63,305 nucleotides of DNA from Halomonas korlensis (GTDB lineage: Bacteria > Pseudomonadota > Gammaproteobacteria > Pseudomonadales > Halomonadaceae), in NCBI RefSeq assembly GCF_900116705.1, contig NZ_FPBP01000017.1, positions 1 through 63,305 of the forward strand, in the 5' to 3' direction. Positions 8,672 through 18,085 of this stretch are shown one piece after another. Position numbers and translations under genes: made by a program. Each line of letters begins with the position of its first letter. Position 1 is the stretch's first letter. A model generated the notes under the pieces. It did not search any database. It was not told where the DNA came from and saw nothing but the letters and a program-made list of their open reading frames with translations.

Positions 8672-9214
8672 TCAGTCCCGCCGCCGCAGGTGTTCGACGG
8701 GAATATCCAGGCGCTGTTGCTGGTGGAGCATATTGAGCAGCACGATGGCACGCTCTTCTCCCTTGTGGCTGGTGAACACGCCCTGCAGGTCCTTGAAGGG
8801 TCCCTCGGTGATCTCCACCATCTCGCCGGCACGAAAATACAGATTGACCGACGAGTCCTGGCGCTCGTTGCCGTGAACGCGCAACGTCTCGATCAGCGCA
8901 TCACCCACCGGCACCGGGGTGCCGAAGCCGAAGGTGACGATCTTGAGCACGCCGCGAGTGGAGCGGATGGGCCGCCAATTGCTGGCCAGGCGATCGAGCC
9001 GAATAAACAGATAGTAGGGAAAGAGCGGCTCGGTGATCCATTCGAGCTTGCCGCGACGCTTCTTCTGCACCTCCAGCACCGGATGAAAGACCTCGTAGCC
9101 CTGATAGCCGAGGTGGTCTGCCGCGCGAAAGGATTCGCCGCCCTTGCACTGGATCACATACCAGCGCGGGATAGCGTCCTGATCATTCTCCGGATTGTCG
9201 TCGACTACGCTCAT
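8672..9214 (-). CDS. rfaH: Transcription antiterminator RfaH
   Basis: NusG paralogue that is recruited to ops-containing operons (polysaccharide, secretion and transfer genes), stops Rho-dependent termination and couples translation. 180 residues from the ATG at 9214 behind AAGGAG. The N-terminal NGN domain is clear (WYVIQCKGGESFRAADHLGYQGYEVFHP, then LFPYYLFIRLD). The C-terminal KOW domain (VEITEGPFKDLQGVFTS) shows the RfaH rather than NusG pattern, and the gene is not next to secE or rplK, where nusG would be. Its targets are outside this window; I found no intact ops element near a promoter here. It is divergent from ampG with 181 nt between. Confidence 0.88.
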   Translation of the reverse strand: MSVVDDNPENDQDAIPRWYVIQCKGGESFRAADHLGYQGYEVFHPVLEVQKKRRGKLEWITEPLFPYYLFIRLDRLASNWRPIRSTRGVLKIVTFGFGTPVPVGDALIETLRVHGNERQDSSVNLYFRAGEMVEITEGPFKDLQGVFTSHKGEERAIVLLNMLHQQQRLDIPVEHLRRRD

Positions 9215-9395
9215 GTGGCTCCTTGTCGGGTTTCCTGCTGGCATCACTGTCGGGGCTCTGCAACAATCCAGGCGCACGCCAGGGTGACTGGCCCTGTGGG
9301 ACGACACGCGTCCCGGCGACCAGCCCTTCAAGTTTATCATCCGAGCGGGCAGCCTGCGTGCCCCTCGTGACACGCCGCAAGGAGAGTCATCCGAC

Positions 9396-10763
9396 ATGCC
9401 GATTCCCATCGCCCGCCGCAGCTGGCGCGAGGCCCTGGCCATCTATCTGCGCGCGCCGGTCATCACCATGCTGTTTCTCGGCTTCTCGGCGGGCCTGCCC
9501 TTCCTGCTGGTCTTCTCGACACTGTCGGCCTGGTTGCGCAGCGATGGCGTCGAGGTGGCGGCCATCGGCTTCTTTTCATGGATCGGGATTCTCTATTCGA
9601 TCAAATTCTTCTGGGCACCGGTCGTTGATCGCACGGCGCTGCCATTGCTCACCCGCCTGCTTGGTCAACGCCGCGGCTGGATGCTGCTCGCCCAGGCCAT
9701 CATTGCCACCGGTCTGGTCGGGTTGGCCAGCCTCGACCCGCAGGACAACCTGGCGCTGGTGGCAGCCTTCTCGCTGATGGTGGCCTTCGGCTCGGCCACC
9801 CAGGACATCTCGATCGACGCCTTTCGCATCGAGTCGGCGCCCGACGACATGCAGGCGGCCATGGCCTCGACCTACATCATCGGTTATCGCGGCGGCTTGC
9901 TGGCCGCCGGCGCCGGCGCCCTCTATGTGGCCTCGTGGATTTCCTGGGAAGCGGCCTACCTGAGCATGGCGGCGCTGGTGGGTATTGGCGTGATCACGGT
10001 ATTGGTACGCCCCGAACCGCAGAGGTTGTCGCTGACCACGCACTTGATTCACGAGCCGCGGGTGCGGGCTTTCCTGCGCGCCAGCCGCGGCAAGCCACGC
10101 TGGCTGCGCCGGTTGGGCGCCTGGCTGATCGGCGCGGTGGTCTGTCCGTTCACCGACTTCTTTACTCGCCATCGGCGCAAGGCGCTGTGGCTGCTGCTGT
10201 TCGTGGCGGTGTATCGCATCAGCGACCTGGCCATGGCTTCGATGGCCAACCCGCTGTACATCGACCTGGGCTTTTCGCTGGCGACCATTGCCAATATCAC
10301 CAACATCTTCGGCATCGCCATGAGTATTGGCGGAGGCATTCTCGGCGGCCTGCTGGTGGCGCGTTACGGCATCGGGCCGATACTCATCCTGGGGGCGACG
10401 GCGGCCACACTGACCAACCTGCTGTTCGCGGCCCTGGCCCTCGCCGGGGCCCACCTGCCGATGCTGGTGATGACCATCGTCGGCGACAATCTCTCCAACG
10501 GCCTGGCCAGCGCGGTCTTTATCGCCTTCCTGTCGAGCCTGACCTCGCGGGCCTATACCGCCACGCAATATGCACTTTTCTCGTCACTGATGACGCTGCC
10601 GGGCAAGTTTCTCAGCGGTTTCGGCGGCCTGGTGGTTGCCGCGGATGGCTACGCCACTTTCTTCGTGATAGCCACGGCGCTGGGCCTGCCGGCGATTGCC
10701 CTGGCGATCTGGATCAGCCGCGACCACAACCTGGTGCCGCCACCTATGCCTCGCGCGGCCTGA
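9396..10763 (+). CDS. ampG: AmpG-family muropeptide permease
   Basis: Inner-membrane major-facilitator protein that imports anhydro-muropeptides from cell-wall turnover for recycling, and so feeds signals for beta-lactamase induction in some species. 455 residues with about 12-14 hydrophobic segments. Diagnostic stretches are FLGFSAGLPFLLVFSTLSAWLR at the start, WAPVVDR after helix 2, GSATQDISIDAFRIE and the GYRGGLL segment. AAGGAG stands 11 nt before the ATG. It is a single gene: rfaH is divergent and the TPR gene converges. No ampC or ampR gene is nearby, so the recycling role is the safer statement. Confidence 0.9.
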   Translation: MPIPIARRSWREALAIYLRAPVITMLFLGFSAGLPFLLVFSTLSAWLRSDGVEVAAIGFFSWIGILYSIKFFWAPVVDRTALPLLTRLLGQRRGWMLLAQAIIATGLVGLASLDPQDNLALVAAFSLMVAFGSATQDISIDAFRIESAPDDMQAAMASTYIIGYRGGLLAAGAGALYVASWISWEAAYLSMAALVGIGVITVLVRPEPQRLSLTTHLIHEPRVRAFLRASRGKPRWLRRLGAWLIGAVVCPFTDFFTRHRRKALWLLLFVAVYRISDLAMASMANPLYIDLGFSLATIANITNIFGIAMSIGGGILGGLLVARYGIGPILILGATAATLTNLLFAALALAGAHLPMLVMTIVGDNLSNGLASAVFIAFLSSLTSRAYTATQYALFSSLMTLPGKFLSGFGGLVVAADGYATFFVIATALGLPAIALAIWISRDHNLVPPPMPRAA

Positions 10764-10820
10764 GCCTGCCTGAACCTTCCTGAGCCGGCCGGGTCGCCTC
10801 GATGCCGTAACGGGCGAGAC

Positions 10821-12665
10821 TCAGCGGCGGCGCGTCGTCTCGGCGAGGCGCGAGTTCAGCCAGGCCAGCGCCCCCGGCGTCACGCGCCACTGATCGCGCA
10901 TCAAGGTACGGTACTGCCAGGCCTCGTCGCGGCTGCCAGGCTCGGCGGCGTCATCGTCCCCCATCGGCGTCGTGCGGGCTTTCTCGCTGCACAGGATGCC
11001 CAGCGCATGCGCATTGTGGCTCACCGCCTCGTCCAGCGCGGCCTCAGCGTCCTCGCGACGCTCGAGACGAAACAGTGCCAGCACGCGACCCATCAAGAGT
11101 CCCAGCGGGGGTTCGTCGGTATCGTCGTTGGCAAGCTCGCTCTCGCTCATCTCGAGCGCCTCGAGATCACGCCCTTCACGCAGCAGCTGGTCGAGCACCA
11201 GTTCGCGCAGCCCCAGGCTATCCTGATCGTCCAGTGACAGCAGGTGTTCGGCAAGCTCGCGCGAGCGCTGACGCGCGCCGCGCTCCATGCCGACTACCAG
11301 GGCGAGACCGGTGCGCAACAGCACGGCGTTATCGGCATCGTCCCAGCTGAGCGAGCCGTCACCTTCGGCGCGGGCCTGCTCGAGCCAGCGCTCCAGACGG
11401 TCGGCCAGCGGCGCGAAGAGACTCGGCGCCATCCACGGCAGGCTGCCGAAGCGGCTGGTCAGCGCCAGCGAAAGCCCCTGCAGCACCCGCGGCGAATCCA
11501 GCCATTCGGGATGGCGGCAGAGCTCATTCAGCCAATCACCGGCACGTTGCCAGGGGTCGTCATCGAAGCCCATCGGCGCATCGCCCAGCACCTCGGACTG
11601 GAACTGCGCGTGCCAGGCGGCGAACAGCGTGTCTTCGCGAGCGCTGGCATGGTACTCGAGTGACCCCGTTTCGCCCTGGTGGATGCCCAATCGTGGGGCG
11701 ACCGGCAACACCTCGAGCAAGGCCTGCAGCGCCGCCAGGGGCCCAGCCAAGTCTTCCTCGGCATTGAGCAGCTGCTCGGCCAGGGTAGCACCGGGATTCT
11801 CGGCCAGATCGGCGAGGAACTGCAGCTGGTCGGGGTCCAGATCACCCTGGCGCGACAGGCGACGGAACCAGAAACCGGCACGCTCGGCGGCTTCGCGTTC
11901 ATGCCCTTCATGGAGCAGCAGCATCGCCTCGATATAGGCAAGCGTGGGAGAGTCCGGCAGGGCCTGCTGGGCACGCACGAAGGCCTCGCGCGCGCTGTCC
12001 AGGTCGTCGTTGTCCAGATGCATCAGGCACAGCCGCTCGAGGGCCACGCCGCGCAGAAACAGCGGTCCACGATCGAGAATGTCATCGAGCAGCGCCGTGC
12101 GCTTGCGATGAAAACCGCGTTCCTGGTAGAGATCGACGAGGATCTCGAAGGCCGGCTCGGCCTGTTCGGGCAGCGCCGACCAGTCACCGTGCGCGAACAG
12201 CGATTCGAGGATTCGCTGGGCGCGCCCTCGCTGGCCGCTTTCGGCGGCAATCAGGCCGGCCTCGAGCAGCGCCTGAGCCGGCGCCCGACCGCTTGCGAGC
12301 GCCGCCTTGAACACCGGCCCCTTCCAGTCGCTGAGCGAGAGCATCCACATCAGATGATCGGGAATATGCCCGGGCAGGGTCACGGCGCCGCAACAATCCT
12401 TGGTCATGCGGCCTGAATCACACCAGCACGGTTCGAGGCGCCCCGGACGAGCCAGGGTTTCGCAGGCAAAGTCGAGCCTCGCCAGCGGGGTCTGTGACCA
12501 CAGTTCCGGCGCCAGCGCCTGGGCCAGTGCCGGATTGCCTCCGACTAGGGCCGGGCCTTCGCGTCGCGCCCAGGCCATCAGGCTCGGGTAACGCTCGTCT
12601 TCGCGAATGGCTACCAGCGCCCCCGAGGCAAAGCCAAGCAGTTGTTCCACCCAAACTGCCAGCAT
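10821..12665 (-). CDS. TPR-repeat protein with SEC-C-like zinc motif
   Basis: 614 residues of unknown function. Residues about 85-100 hold EPCWCDSGRMTKDCCG, matching the SEC-C pattern CxC-x8-CC that binds zinc in SecA and many unrelated proteins. The rest is mostly alpha-helical with TPR-like units (for example LERLCLMHLDNDDLDSAREAF and PTLAYIEAMLLLHEGHEREA) and is very rich in Leu, Ala, Glu and Asp. No signal peptide is credible, so it is cytosolic. Start chosen at 12665 because GGAGG lies 5 nt upstream; an ATG seven codons earlier has no such site. It lies 66 nt downstream of the UbiB-like gene on the same strand and may be cotranscribed with it. A protein-protein scaffold is the likeliest role, by inference. 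Confidence 0.7.
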   Translation of the reverse strand: MLAVWVEQLLGFASGALVAIREDERYPSLMAWARREGPALVGGNPALAQALAPELWSQTPLARLDFACETLARPGRLEPCWCDSGRMTKDCCGAVTLPGHIPDHLMWMLSLSDWKGPVFKAALASGRAPAQALLEAGLIAAESGQRGRAQRILESLFAHGDWSALPEQAEPAFEILVDLYQERGFHRKRTALLDDILDRGPLFLRGVALERLCLMHLDNDDLDSAREAFVRAQQALPDSPTLAYIEAMLLLHEGHEREAAERAGFWFRRLSRQGDLDPDQLQFLADLAENPGATLAEQLLNAEEDLAGPLAALQALLEVLPVAPRLGIHQGETGSLEYHASAREDTLFAAWHAQFQSEVLGDAPMGFDDDPWQRAGDWLNELCRHPEWLDSPRVLQGLSLALTSRFGSLPWMAPSLFAPLADRLERWLEQARAEGDGSLSWDDADNAVLLRTGLALVVGMERGARQRSRELAEHLLSLDDQDSLGLRELVLDQLLREGRDLEALEMSESELANDDTDEPPLGLLMGRVLALFRLERREDAEAALDEAVSHNAHALGILCSEKARTTPMGDDDAAEPGSRDEAWQYRTLMRDQWRVTPGALAWLNSRLAETTRRR

Positions 12666-12731
12666 CGCAGCCTCCGCAATCCACAAAACGCCATAGTCTA
12701 CCAGTCCGCGGCGGCGCTGGGCAGGCGGCAG

Positions 12732-13979
12732 TCAGCGACGTTGGATCGCCGCCAGCAGGGGCTGGGTACGCGCGTGCATGTCGAGCCGAGCGCCGAGGCG
12801 CACCAGGTTCCAGTAATGGCCGTTGAGCGTACGCGACATTAACAGGGTATCCGCCGGCGGCTGCAGACGATCCATGGCGGCCCAGACCTTGGGGCTCAGG
12901 TCGCGCAGGCGGCGATGGACCCGGACGTCGCCGAAATCCTGCTCGCCTGGCTGGAACAGCGCTGAGATAGCTTCGGCGGCCTCGCGATAAAGCGACAAGG
13001 GCGCCCCCTGCCCTTGTCGCCCGCCCAGTTCGAGCATGGCGGTATCCATGGCCATGGGATCGCCTTCAAGCGTGGCCTCGAGCAGGTGCATCATCGCCAC
13101 CAGACGCGCCTCGGGCACGCGAATCACCGCGCCGAGGTCGTAGATCACCAACCGCCCCTGGTCGTCGGCGGCGAAGTTGCCGGCGTGGGGGTCGGCGTGC
13201 AGCTCACCATGGGTGAAGAGCTCCTCGGTGAGCCAGTCGGCCAGCGTGGTGGCGACGGCCTGACGCCGGGCATCGTCGGCCGATTCCAGGTCGCGAAGTG
13301 GCGTGCCGGCCACGTAACGCATGGCCAGCACCCGCGGGCCAGAGACCTCGGGCAGCGGTTCGGGAATCACCAGGTCGTCTCGATGCACGTAGCGCTCGCG
13401 ATAGCGCGCCAACGCCTCGGCTTCGGCGTGATAGTCGAGCTCGCCGCGCAGGCTGGCCGCGAGTTCCTCGAACAAGGCGTCGAGCCGCGCCTGGGGTACC
13501 TTGAACCAGCGCCCGAGCCGCAGCAGGCGACGCACCTGGACCAGGTCGCTTTCCAGTACCTCGGCGAGCCCGGGATACTGCACCTTGAGCACCAGCGTCG
13601 CGCCGTCGTGTGTAACGGCACGATGCACCTGGCCCATGGACGCGCTGGCGAAGGGACGCGGTTCGATCTCGCGAAAATGCGTGTCGAGACTACCGTACTG
13701 CTCGATCAGGGTGCGACGTATGCTTTCCCACGGCATCGGCTCGGCCTGGCGCTGCAGGCGCGCGAGCTCCTCGGCGAGGTCCGGTGGCAGGAGGTCGTCC
13801 CATTGCGACATGATCTGCGCCAGCTTCATGGCCGGTCCCTTGAGCTCCGAGAGCCCTTCGAACAACGCCTCGCCCAAGGCTCGCCAGTCGGCCTGGCCAC
13901 CCAGGCGGGTACGAATCATCGCCCCGCCGGTACGGGCACCGAGCCCCATCAGGCGTCGCGTCCGGCCACGTTCGCGCAT
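12732..13979 (-). CDS. ABC1/UbiB-family atypical kinase
   Basis: 415 residues of the ABC1/ADCK/UbiB protein-kinase-like family, many members of which support ubiquinone synthesis. Family signatures are the KxGQ-type segment LKGPAMKLAQIMS (about 47-59), the PFASASMGQVHRA glycine/alanine loop, VLKVQYPG with the ATP-site lysine, and the metal-binding HADPHAGNF and IYDLGAV (kinase HxD/DFG equivalents). It lacks the C-terminal membrane helices of true UbiB, so it is more likely a paralogue than the main ubi gene. The ATG at 13979 is preceded by AGGAGA; the ATG 14 codons upstream is not. It is divergent from topB. Confidence 0.82.
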   Translation of the reverse strand: MRERGRTRRLMGLGARTGGAMIRTRLGGQADWRALGEALFEGLSELKGPAMKLAQIMSQWDDLLPPDLAEELARLQRQAEPMPWESIRRTLIEQYGSLDTHFREIEPRPFASASMGQVHRAVTHDGATLVLKVQYPGLAEVLESDLVQVRRLLRLGRWFKVPQARLDALFEELAASLRGELDYHAEAEALARYRERYVHRDDLVIPEPLPEVSGPRVLAMRYVAGTPLRDLESADDARRQAVATTLADWLTEELFTHGELHADPHAGNFAADDQGRLVIYDLGAVIRVPEARLVAMMHLLEATLEGDPMAMDTAMLELGGRQGQGAPLSLYREAAEAISALFQPGEQDFGDVRVHRRLRDLSPKVWAAMDRLQPPADTLLMSRTLNGHYWNLVRLGARLDMHARTQPLLAAIQRR

Positions 13980-14097
13980 GGCATCTCTCCTGCTGTTATC
14001 GATACAAATATTGTACAACAAGTAAGCCAGGTTACACCTGGCGATACGCGATTATTACTGGAAGAATATCCATGCCATTCATCGCCTGCGAGATACG

Positions 14098-16050
14098 ATG
14101 CGCCTGATCATCGCCGAGAAACCCAGCCTGGCCCGCGCCATTGCCGAGGCGCTGCCGGGTGCCCTGCGCCGCGAGGACGGCGCACTGGTCGCCGGCGACA
14201 CCACGGTGACCTGGTGCCTGGGCCATTTGCTCGAACAGGCCCCGCCCGATGCGTACGACCCGGCGTTCAAGCAGTGGCGGCTCGATCACCTGCCGATCCT
14301 GCCCGACCGCTGGAAGCACACCCCGCGCCCCAAGGCGCGCGGACAGCTGACGGTGATACGTCGCTTGCTGAAAGGCGCACAGGAAGTGGTACATGCCGGG
14401 GACCCGGATCGTGAGGGCCAGCTGCTGGTGCAGGAAGTGATCGAGCACCTGGGCTGGAAGGGCCCGGTGTCGCGGTTGCTGGTCAACGATCTCAACCGGC
14501 CGGCGGTCCAGCGCTCGCTGGCCCGCCTTGAGGACAACGCGCGGTATCAGCCACTCTACCGGGCCGCCGAATCGCGCGCGCGGGCCGACTGGCTGTATGG
14601 CATCAATCTCACTAGAGCCTGGACGCTCACCGGTCGCCAGGCCGGACACGACGGCGTGCTGTCGGTGGGCCGGGTGCAGACGCCGGTGCTGGGGCTGGTG
14701 GTGCGTCGCGACAACGAGATCCGCGATTTCAAGCCGCGGCCCTTCTTCGTGCTCTGGGCCGATCTTACCGTCACCCACGGCATGCTGCGCGCCTGGTGGG
14801 TGCCCGGCGAAACCCACCCGCTCGACGACCAGGGCCGCCTGCTGTCCCGCGAGCCGGCGGCGGCGCTGGCCGAGCGACTGCCCGGGGCCGAAGGGCGGCT
14901 TACCGCTCTGGAAAGCCGCGACCGGCGCCAGGCAGCCCCACTGCCCTACTCCCTTTCGGCCCTGCAGGTCGATGCCGCGCGGCGCTTCGGGCTTTCCGCC
15001 AAGGTGACGCTGGATGTGTGTCAGCGCCTGTACGAACGCCACAAGCTGATCACCTACCCGCGCTCGGACTGCCGCTATCTTCCCGAGGAGCATCTCGCCG
15101 GGGCACGTGCCACCCTGCAGGGCGCCTGCCAGGCCGACGACACCCTGCGCGGCTGGTTCGAGGGGGCGGATTTTTCGCGGCGCTCGAAGGCCTGGAACGA
15201 CAAGCAGGTCGGCGCCCACCACGCCCTCGCGCCCACCGGCAAGCCTGCCGACCTTGCGCGGCTGGACAAGACCGAGGCGGATATCTTCCGCATGATCACC
15301 CGCAACGTCGTCGCCCAATTCTACCCGCCGCTGGTCACCCGCGAAGTGAAGGCCGAATTCAGCATCCTGGATAACCTGTTCCGCGCCCGCGGTCAGGAGG
15401 TCTTGGCCGCGGGCTGGAAGCCGCTCTTCACCACCCGCGACGAGGCTCCGCCGCTGCCGCCCCTGACCGAGGGCGAAGCATGCCGGGTCGCCGATGTCGG
15501 CGTGGAGGACCGCGAGACGCGCCCGCCGGAGCCCTTCACCGATGCCAGCCTGATCAAGGCGATGATGAACATCGCCCGCTACGTCGAGGACGCGGCGGTG
15601 CGCCGCACCCTTCGCGAGCACGACGGCCTGGGCACCGAGGCGACCCGCGCCGGCATCATCGAGACGCTGGTCGAGCGCGGCTATCTGGTGCGCCGCGGCA
15701 AGGCACTGCGCGCGACTCGAATCGGCAGCGCGTTGATCGCCTCCCTGCCCGAGGCGGTCGGCCAGCCCGAACGCACCGCACTGTGGGAGCAGCGCCTCGG
15801 CGCGATTGCCGAGGCGGGTGACGACCCGGCCCCGTTCCTGGCTGCGCTGATCGAGGATCTACATGGCCTGCTCAGCGCCGCCGATGCCGGCCGCCTCAGC
15901 CTGGCCCTGCGCGACGCCCGCGGTGAAGCGCCGCCCCCGCCAACGCGCGCCAGGTCGTCAAACGCCAAATCGTCGCGAGGAAAGTCGTCCAATAGCAAGG
16001 TCTCGCGACCCCGAAGAGGGACAGCACGCGGCAAGGCGACCAAACACTGA
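14098..16050 (+). CDS. topB: DNA topoisomerase III
   Basis: Type IA topoisomerase that decatenates replicating DNA and single-stranded junctions. 650 residues, near the E. coli length of 653. The Toprim acid triad is in GDPDREG (D102, D104, E106), the catalytic tyrosine is Y320 in LITYPRSDCRYLP, and HALAPTGKP and HDGLGTEATRAGIIETL are typical later blocks. The last 40 residues are a Ser/Lys/Arg-rich disordered tail (SSNAKSSRGKSSNSKVSRPR) that probably binds DNA non-specifically. There are no C-terminal zinc fingers, as expected for Topo III rather than Topo I. It is followed after 73 nt by a panE-like gene on the same strand. Confidence 0.95.
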   Translation: MRLIIAEKPSLARAIAEALPGALRREDGALVAGDTTVTWCLGHLLEQAPPDAYDPAFKQWRLDHLPILPDRWKHTPRPKARGQLTVIRRLLKGAQEVVHAGDPDREGQLLVQEVIEHLGWKGPVSRLLVNDLNRPAVQRSLARLEDNARYQPLYRAAESRARADWLYGINLTRAWTLTGRQAGHDGVLSVGRVQTPVLGLVVRRDNEIRDFKPRPFFVLWADLTVTHGMLRAWWVPGETHPLDDQGRLLSREPAAALAERLPGAEGRLTALESRDRRQAAPLPYSLSALQVDAARRFGLSAKVTLDVCQRLYERHKLITYPRSDCRYLPEEHLAGARATLQGACQADDTLRGWFEGADFSRRSKAWNDKQVGAHHALAPTGKPADLARLDKTEADIFRMITRNVVAQFYPPLVTREVKAEFSILDNLFRARGQEVLAAGWKPLFTTRDEAPPLPPLTEGEACRVADVGVEDRETRPPEPFTDASLIKAMMNIARYVEDAAVRRTLREHDGLGTEATRAGIIETLVERGYLVRRGKALRATRIGSALIASLPEAVGQPERTALWEQRLGAIAEAGDDPAPFLAALIEDLHGLLSAADAGRLSLALRDARGEAPPPPTRARSSNAKSSRGKSSNSKVSRPRRGTARGKATKH

Positions 16051-16123
16051 GGTAACCCTTCACCAGCCTCATGACCTATATCTGAAGCGATGAATTTGAT
16101 GCGATGAACCCGAGCAGACTGCC

Positions 16124-17035
16124 ATGACTCTGTTCTCCCACTGGATCGTCGGCCCCGGCGCGCTGGGCCGCTTGATCGCCCTACGGCTGGCCGACCATGC
16201 ACGGGTCACCCTGGTCGGCCGGCGCCCGCCATCCCCCATTCAGCGGTTAATGACGCCGGAGGGCGAGACGCTGACCCGCCGGCTGGGCGTCGCCGTGATC
16301 GGCGCCCTGCCCGACGAGACGCCCTCGATCGTGCACCTGACCACCAAGGCCACCACGGCATTACCCGCCAGCGACGCCCTAGCGCGAGCGCTGCCCATGG
16401 ATTCGCCATTGGTGCTGTGGCAGAACGGCGTCGGAAGCCAGCAGGCGATCACCCAACGCTGGCCGGGTCCGGTCCTCTGCGCCTCCACCACCGAGGGCGC
16501 TCATGTACAAGGCGACACTCAGGTCACCCACGCCGGGCATGGCAGGACCTTTATCGGCGCGCTGGATGGTCGCCACCGTGAACTCGCCTCGCAACTGGCA
16601 GGCGTCCTCACGCTTGCCGGGCTATCCAGCGAGCCGGTTGACGATATTGGCGTCAGGTTGTGGCGCAAGCTCGCGGTTAATGCTGCCATCAACCCGCTGG
16701 TAGCGCGCTTCGGTATTGCCAATGGCGAGCTTCGCGATCCGCCCTATCGCTCGCAGGTTGAGGCGCTGATCGAAGAAATCGCGGCGATCATGGCCGCCGA
16801 GGGTCTGAAGCCCCCCGAAGGCGAAGGCATCGACGGCTGGCGGCAGCTGGTCTGGCAGGTGATTGACGCCACGGCGGGTAACCTGGCCTCCATGCTGCAG
16901 GACGTGATGGCCGGACGCCCTACCGAACACGAGGCGATACTTGGGCCGCTGCTCGCAGCGGCACGGCGCCATAAGCTCCCGGCTGAGCATATCGAGATGC
17001 ATTTTCGATATCTGGCGGCGCATCAATCGACTTGA
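16124..17035 (+). CDS. panE: Ketopantoate reductase family protein (2-dehydropantoate 2-reductase)
   Basis: NADPH-dependent reduction of ketopantoate to pantoate for CoA synthesis. 303 residues. The N-terminal Rossmann motif is WIVGPGALGRLIALRLA. A conserved lysine stretch LTTKATTALPA (about 70-80) and LWQNGVGSQQ lie in the nucleotide domain. The C-terminal helical domain holds LWRKLAVNAAINPLVARF, the catalytic Lys/Asn segment of PanE. The related family includes other 2-ketoacid reductases, so the substrate is not certain. The gene may be cotranscribed with topB and precedes the peroxiredoxin by 107 nt. Confidence 0.85.
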   Translation: MTLFSHWIVGPGALGRLIALRLADHARVTLVGRRPPSPIQRLMTPEGETLTRRLGVAVIGALPDETPSIVHLTTKATTALPASDALARALPMDSPLVLWQNGVGSQQAITQRWPGPVLCASTTEGAHVQGDTQVTHAGHGRTFIGALDGRHRELASQLAGVLTLAGLSSEPVDDIGVRLWRKLAVNAAINPLVARFGIANGELRDPPYRSQVEALIEEIAAIMAAEGLKPPEGEGIDGWRQLVWQVIDATAGNLASMLQDVMAGRPTEHEAILGPLLAAARRHKLPAEHIEMHFRYLAAHQST

Positions 17036-17142
17036 CGACGGATGCGGCGCTGGCGCTATGCTGGTGCCACCCGAGTCACGAGTGGCGAGACGTCACCCGC
17101 CTCGCCCGATGACCGACTTTTCTCACATAGGAGTGATAGGTA

Positions 17143-17802
17143 ATGGGCTTACGAATTGGCGATACTGCGCCCGACTTCACCGCGCAAACCACCGAAGGCA
17201 CGCTGAATTTCCACGACTGGATCGGCGATAGCTGGTGCGTGCTATTTTCCCACCCCAAGGATTTCACACCGGTCTGCACCACCGAACTCGGTTACATGGC
17301 CAAACTCAAGCCAGAGTTCGACAAGCGCAACACCAAGATCATCGGTCTGTCGGTCGATCCCGTCGAGAATCACGCAACCTGGTCCAAGGATATCGAGGAA
17401 ACTCAGGGCGCCGCACCGAACTACCCGATGATCGGCGACACCGATCTTCAAGTGGCCAAGCTCTACGACATGCTACCAGCGGAGCTGGAGGGCAGTGCCG
17501 AGGGCCGCACCCCGGCCGACAACGCCACCGTGCGAGCGGTGTTCATGATCGGACCCGACAAGAAGATCAAGGCCATGCTGATCTACCCGATGACCTCGGG
17601 GCGTGATTTCAACGAGGTGCTACGCCTGCTCGATTCGATTCAGCTGAATGCCAAGCATACCGTGGCGACACCGGTGAACTGGCGCGACGGAGATGATGTG
17701 ATCATCCCGCCCTCGGTCAGCGATGAAGAGGCGAAGCAAAAATATCCAGAGGGCTTTACCACCCTCAAGCCCTACCTGCGTACGGTCAAGCAGCCCCGCT
17801 GA
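17143..17802 (+). CDS. 1-Cys peroxiredoxin (Prx6 type)
   Basis: Thiol peroxidase that reduces peroxides in the cytosol. 219 residues, the usual Prx6 length. The active-site motif PxxxTxxC is P38-K-D-F-T42-P-V-C45 with C45 the peroxidatic cysteine; GLSVDPVENHATW and the downstream RAVFMIGPDKKIKAM support the fold. The long C-terminal arm ending in FTTLKPYLRTVKQPR is characteristic of Prx6. C32 is too close to be a classical resolving cysteine, so an external thiol is expected. It stands alone between the panE-like gene and the outer-membrane protein. Confidence 0.92.
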   Translation: MGLRIGDTAPDFTAQTTEGTLNFHDWIGDSWCVLFSHPKDFTPVCTTELGYMAKLKPEFDKRNTKIIGLSVDPVENHATWSKDIEETQGAAPNYPMIGDTDLQVAKLYDMLPAELEGSAEGRTPADNATVRAVFMIGPDKKIKAMLIYPMTSGRDFNEVLRLLDSIQLNAKHTVATPVNWRDGDDVIIPPSVSDEEAKQKYPEGFTTLKPYLRTVKQPR

Positions 17803-17844
17803 GCGGTACGTCTTACGTCAGACCCCCCTCCTGCCCCTTGTAAG

Positions 17845-17864
17845 CCCGTCCCTGAAGGGGCGGG
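17845..17864 (+). terminator. Hairpin after the peroxiredoxin gene
   Basis: CCCGTCCC-TGAA-GGGGCGGG forms an 8-bp stem with one G-U pair, 43 nt after the stop codon. The T-tract behind it is poor (GTGTGTTTCG), so it may be a weak terminator or an mRNA-end stabiliser. The shape also recalls subterminal hairpins of IS200/IS605 elements, but no transposase or second end is present. The rest of 17865-18085 shows no other gene. Confidence 0.45.
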
Positions 17865-18085
17865 AGACGCGTGTGTTTCGCTTCATCTCGATCGGCGAAG
17901 ATACACGACATTAGCGCCCCTTCCCTGAGCTTGCTATCTTGAGGCGAGGCAGAAGCGATTTGCTGTCCTTCGATGACGCTCTTTTCTGAGCTCCTGCTTG
18001 GTTTTTGCTCTTGATCAGCTATTGCTTAGGCATGGCAACTCTCACTAGGCCTTCCTCAGCACTTTCACGTGTAGGGACAGGGACC

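Noticed and set aside
17845..17864. IS200/IS605-type end hairpin
   Set aside because: Only one hairpin, with no transposase, second end or target tetranucleotide; a weak terminator is the simpler reading.
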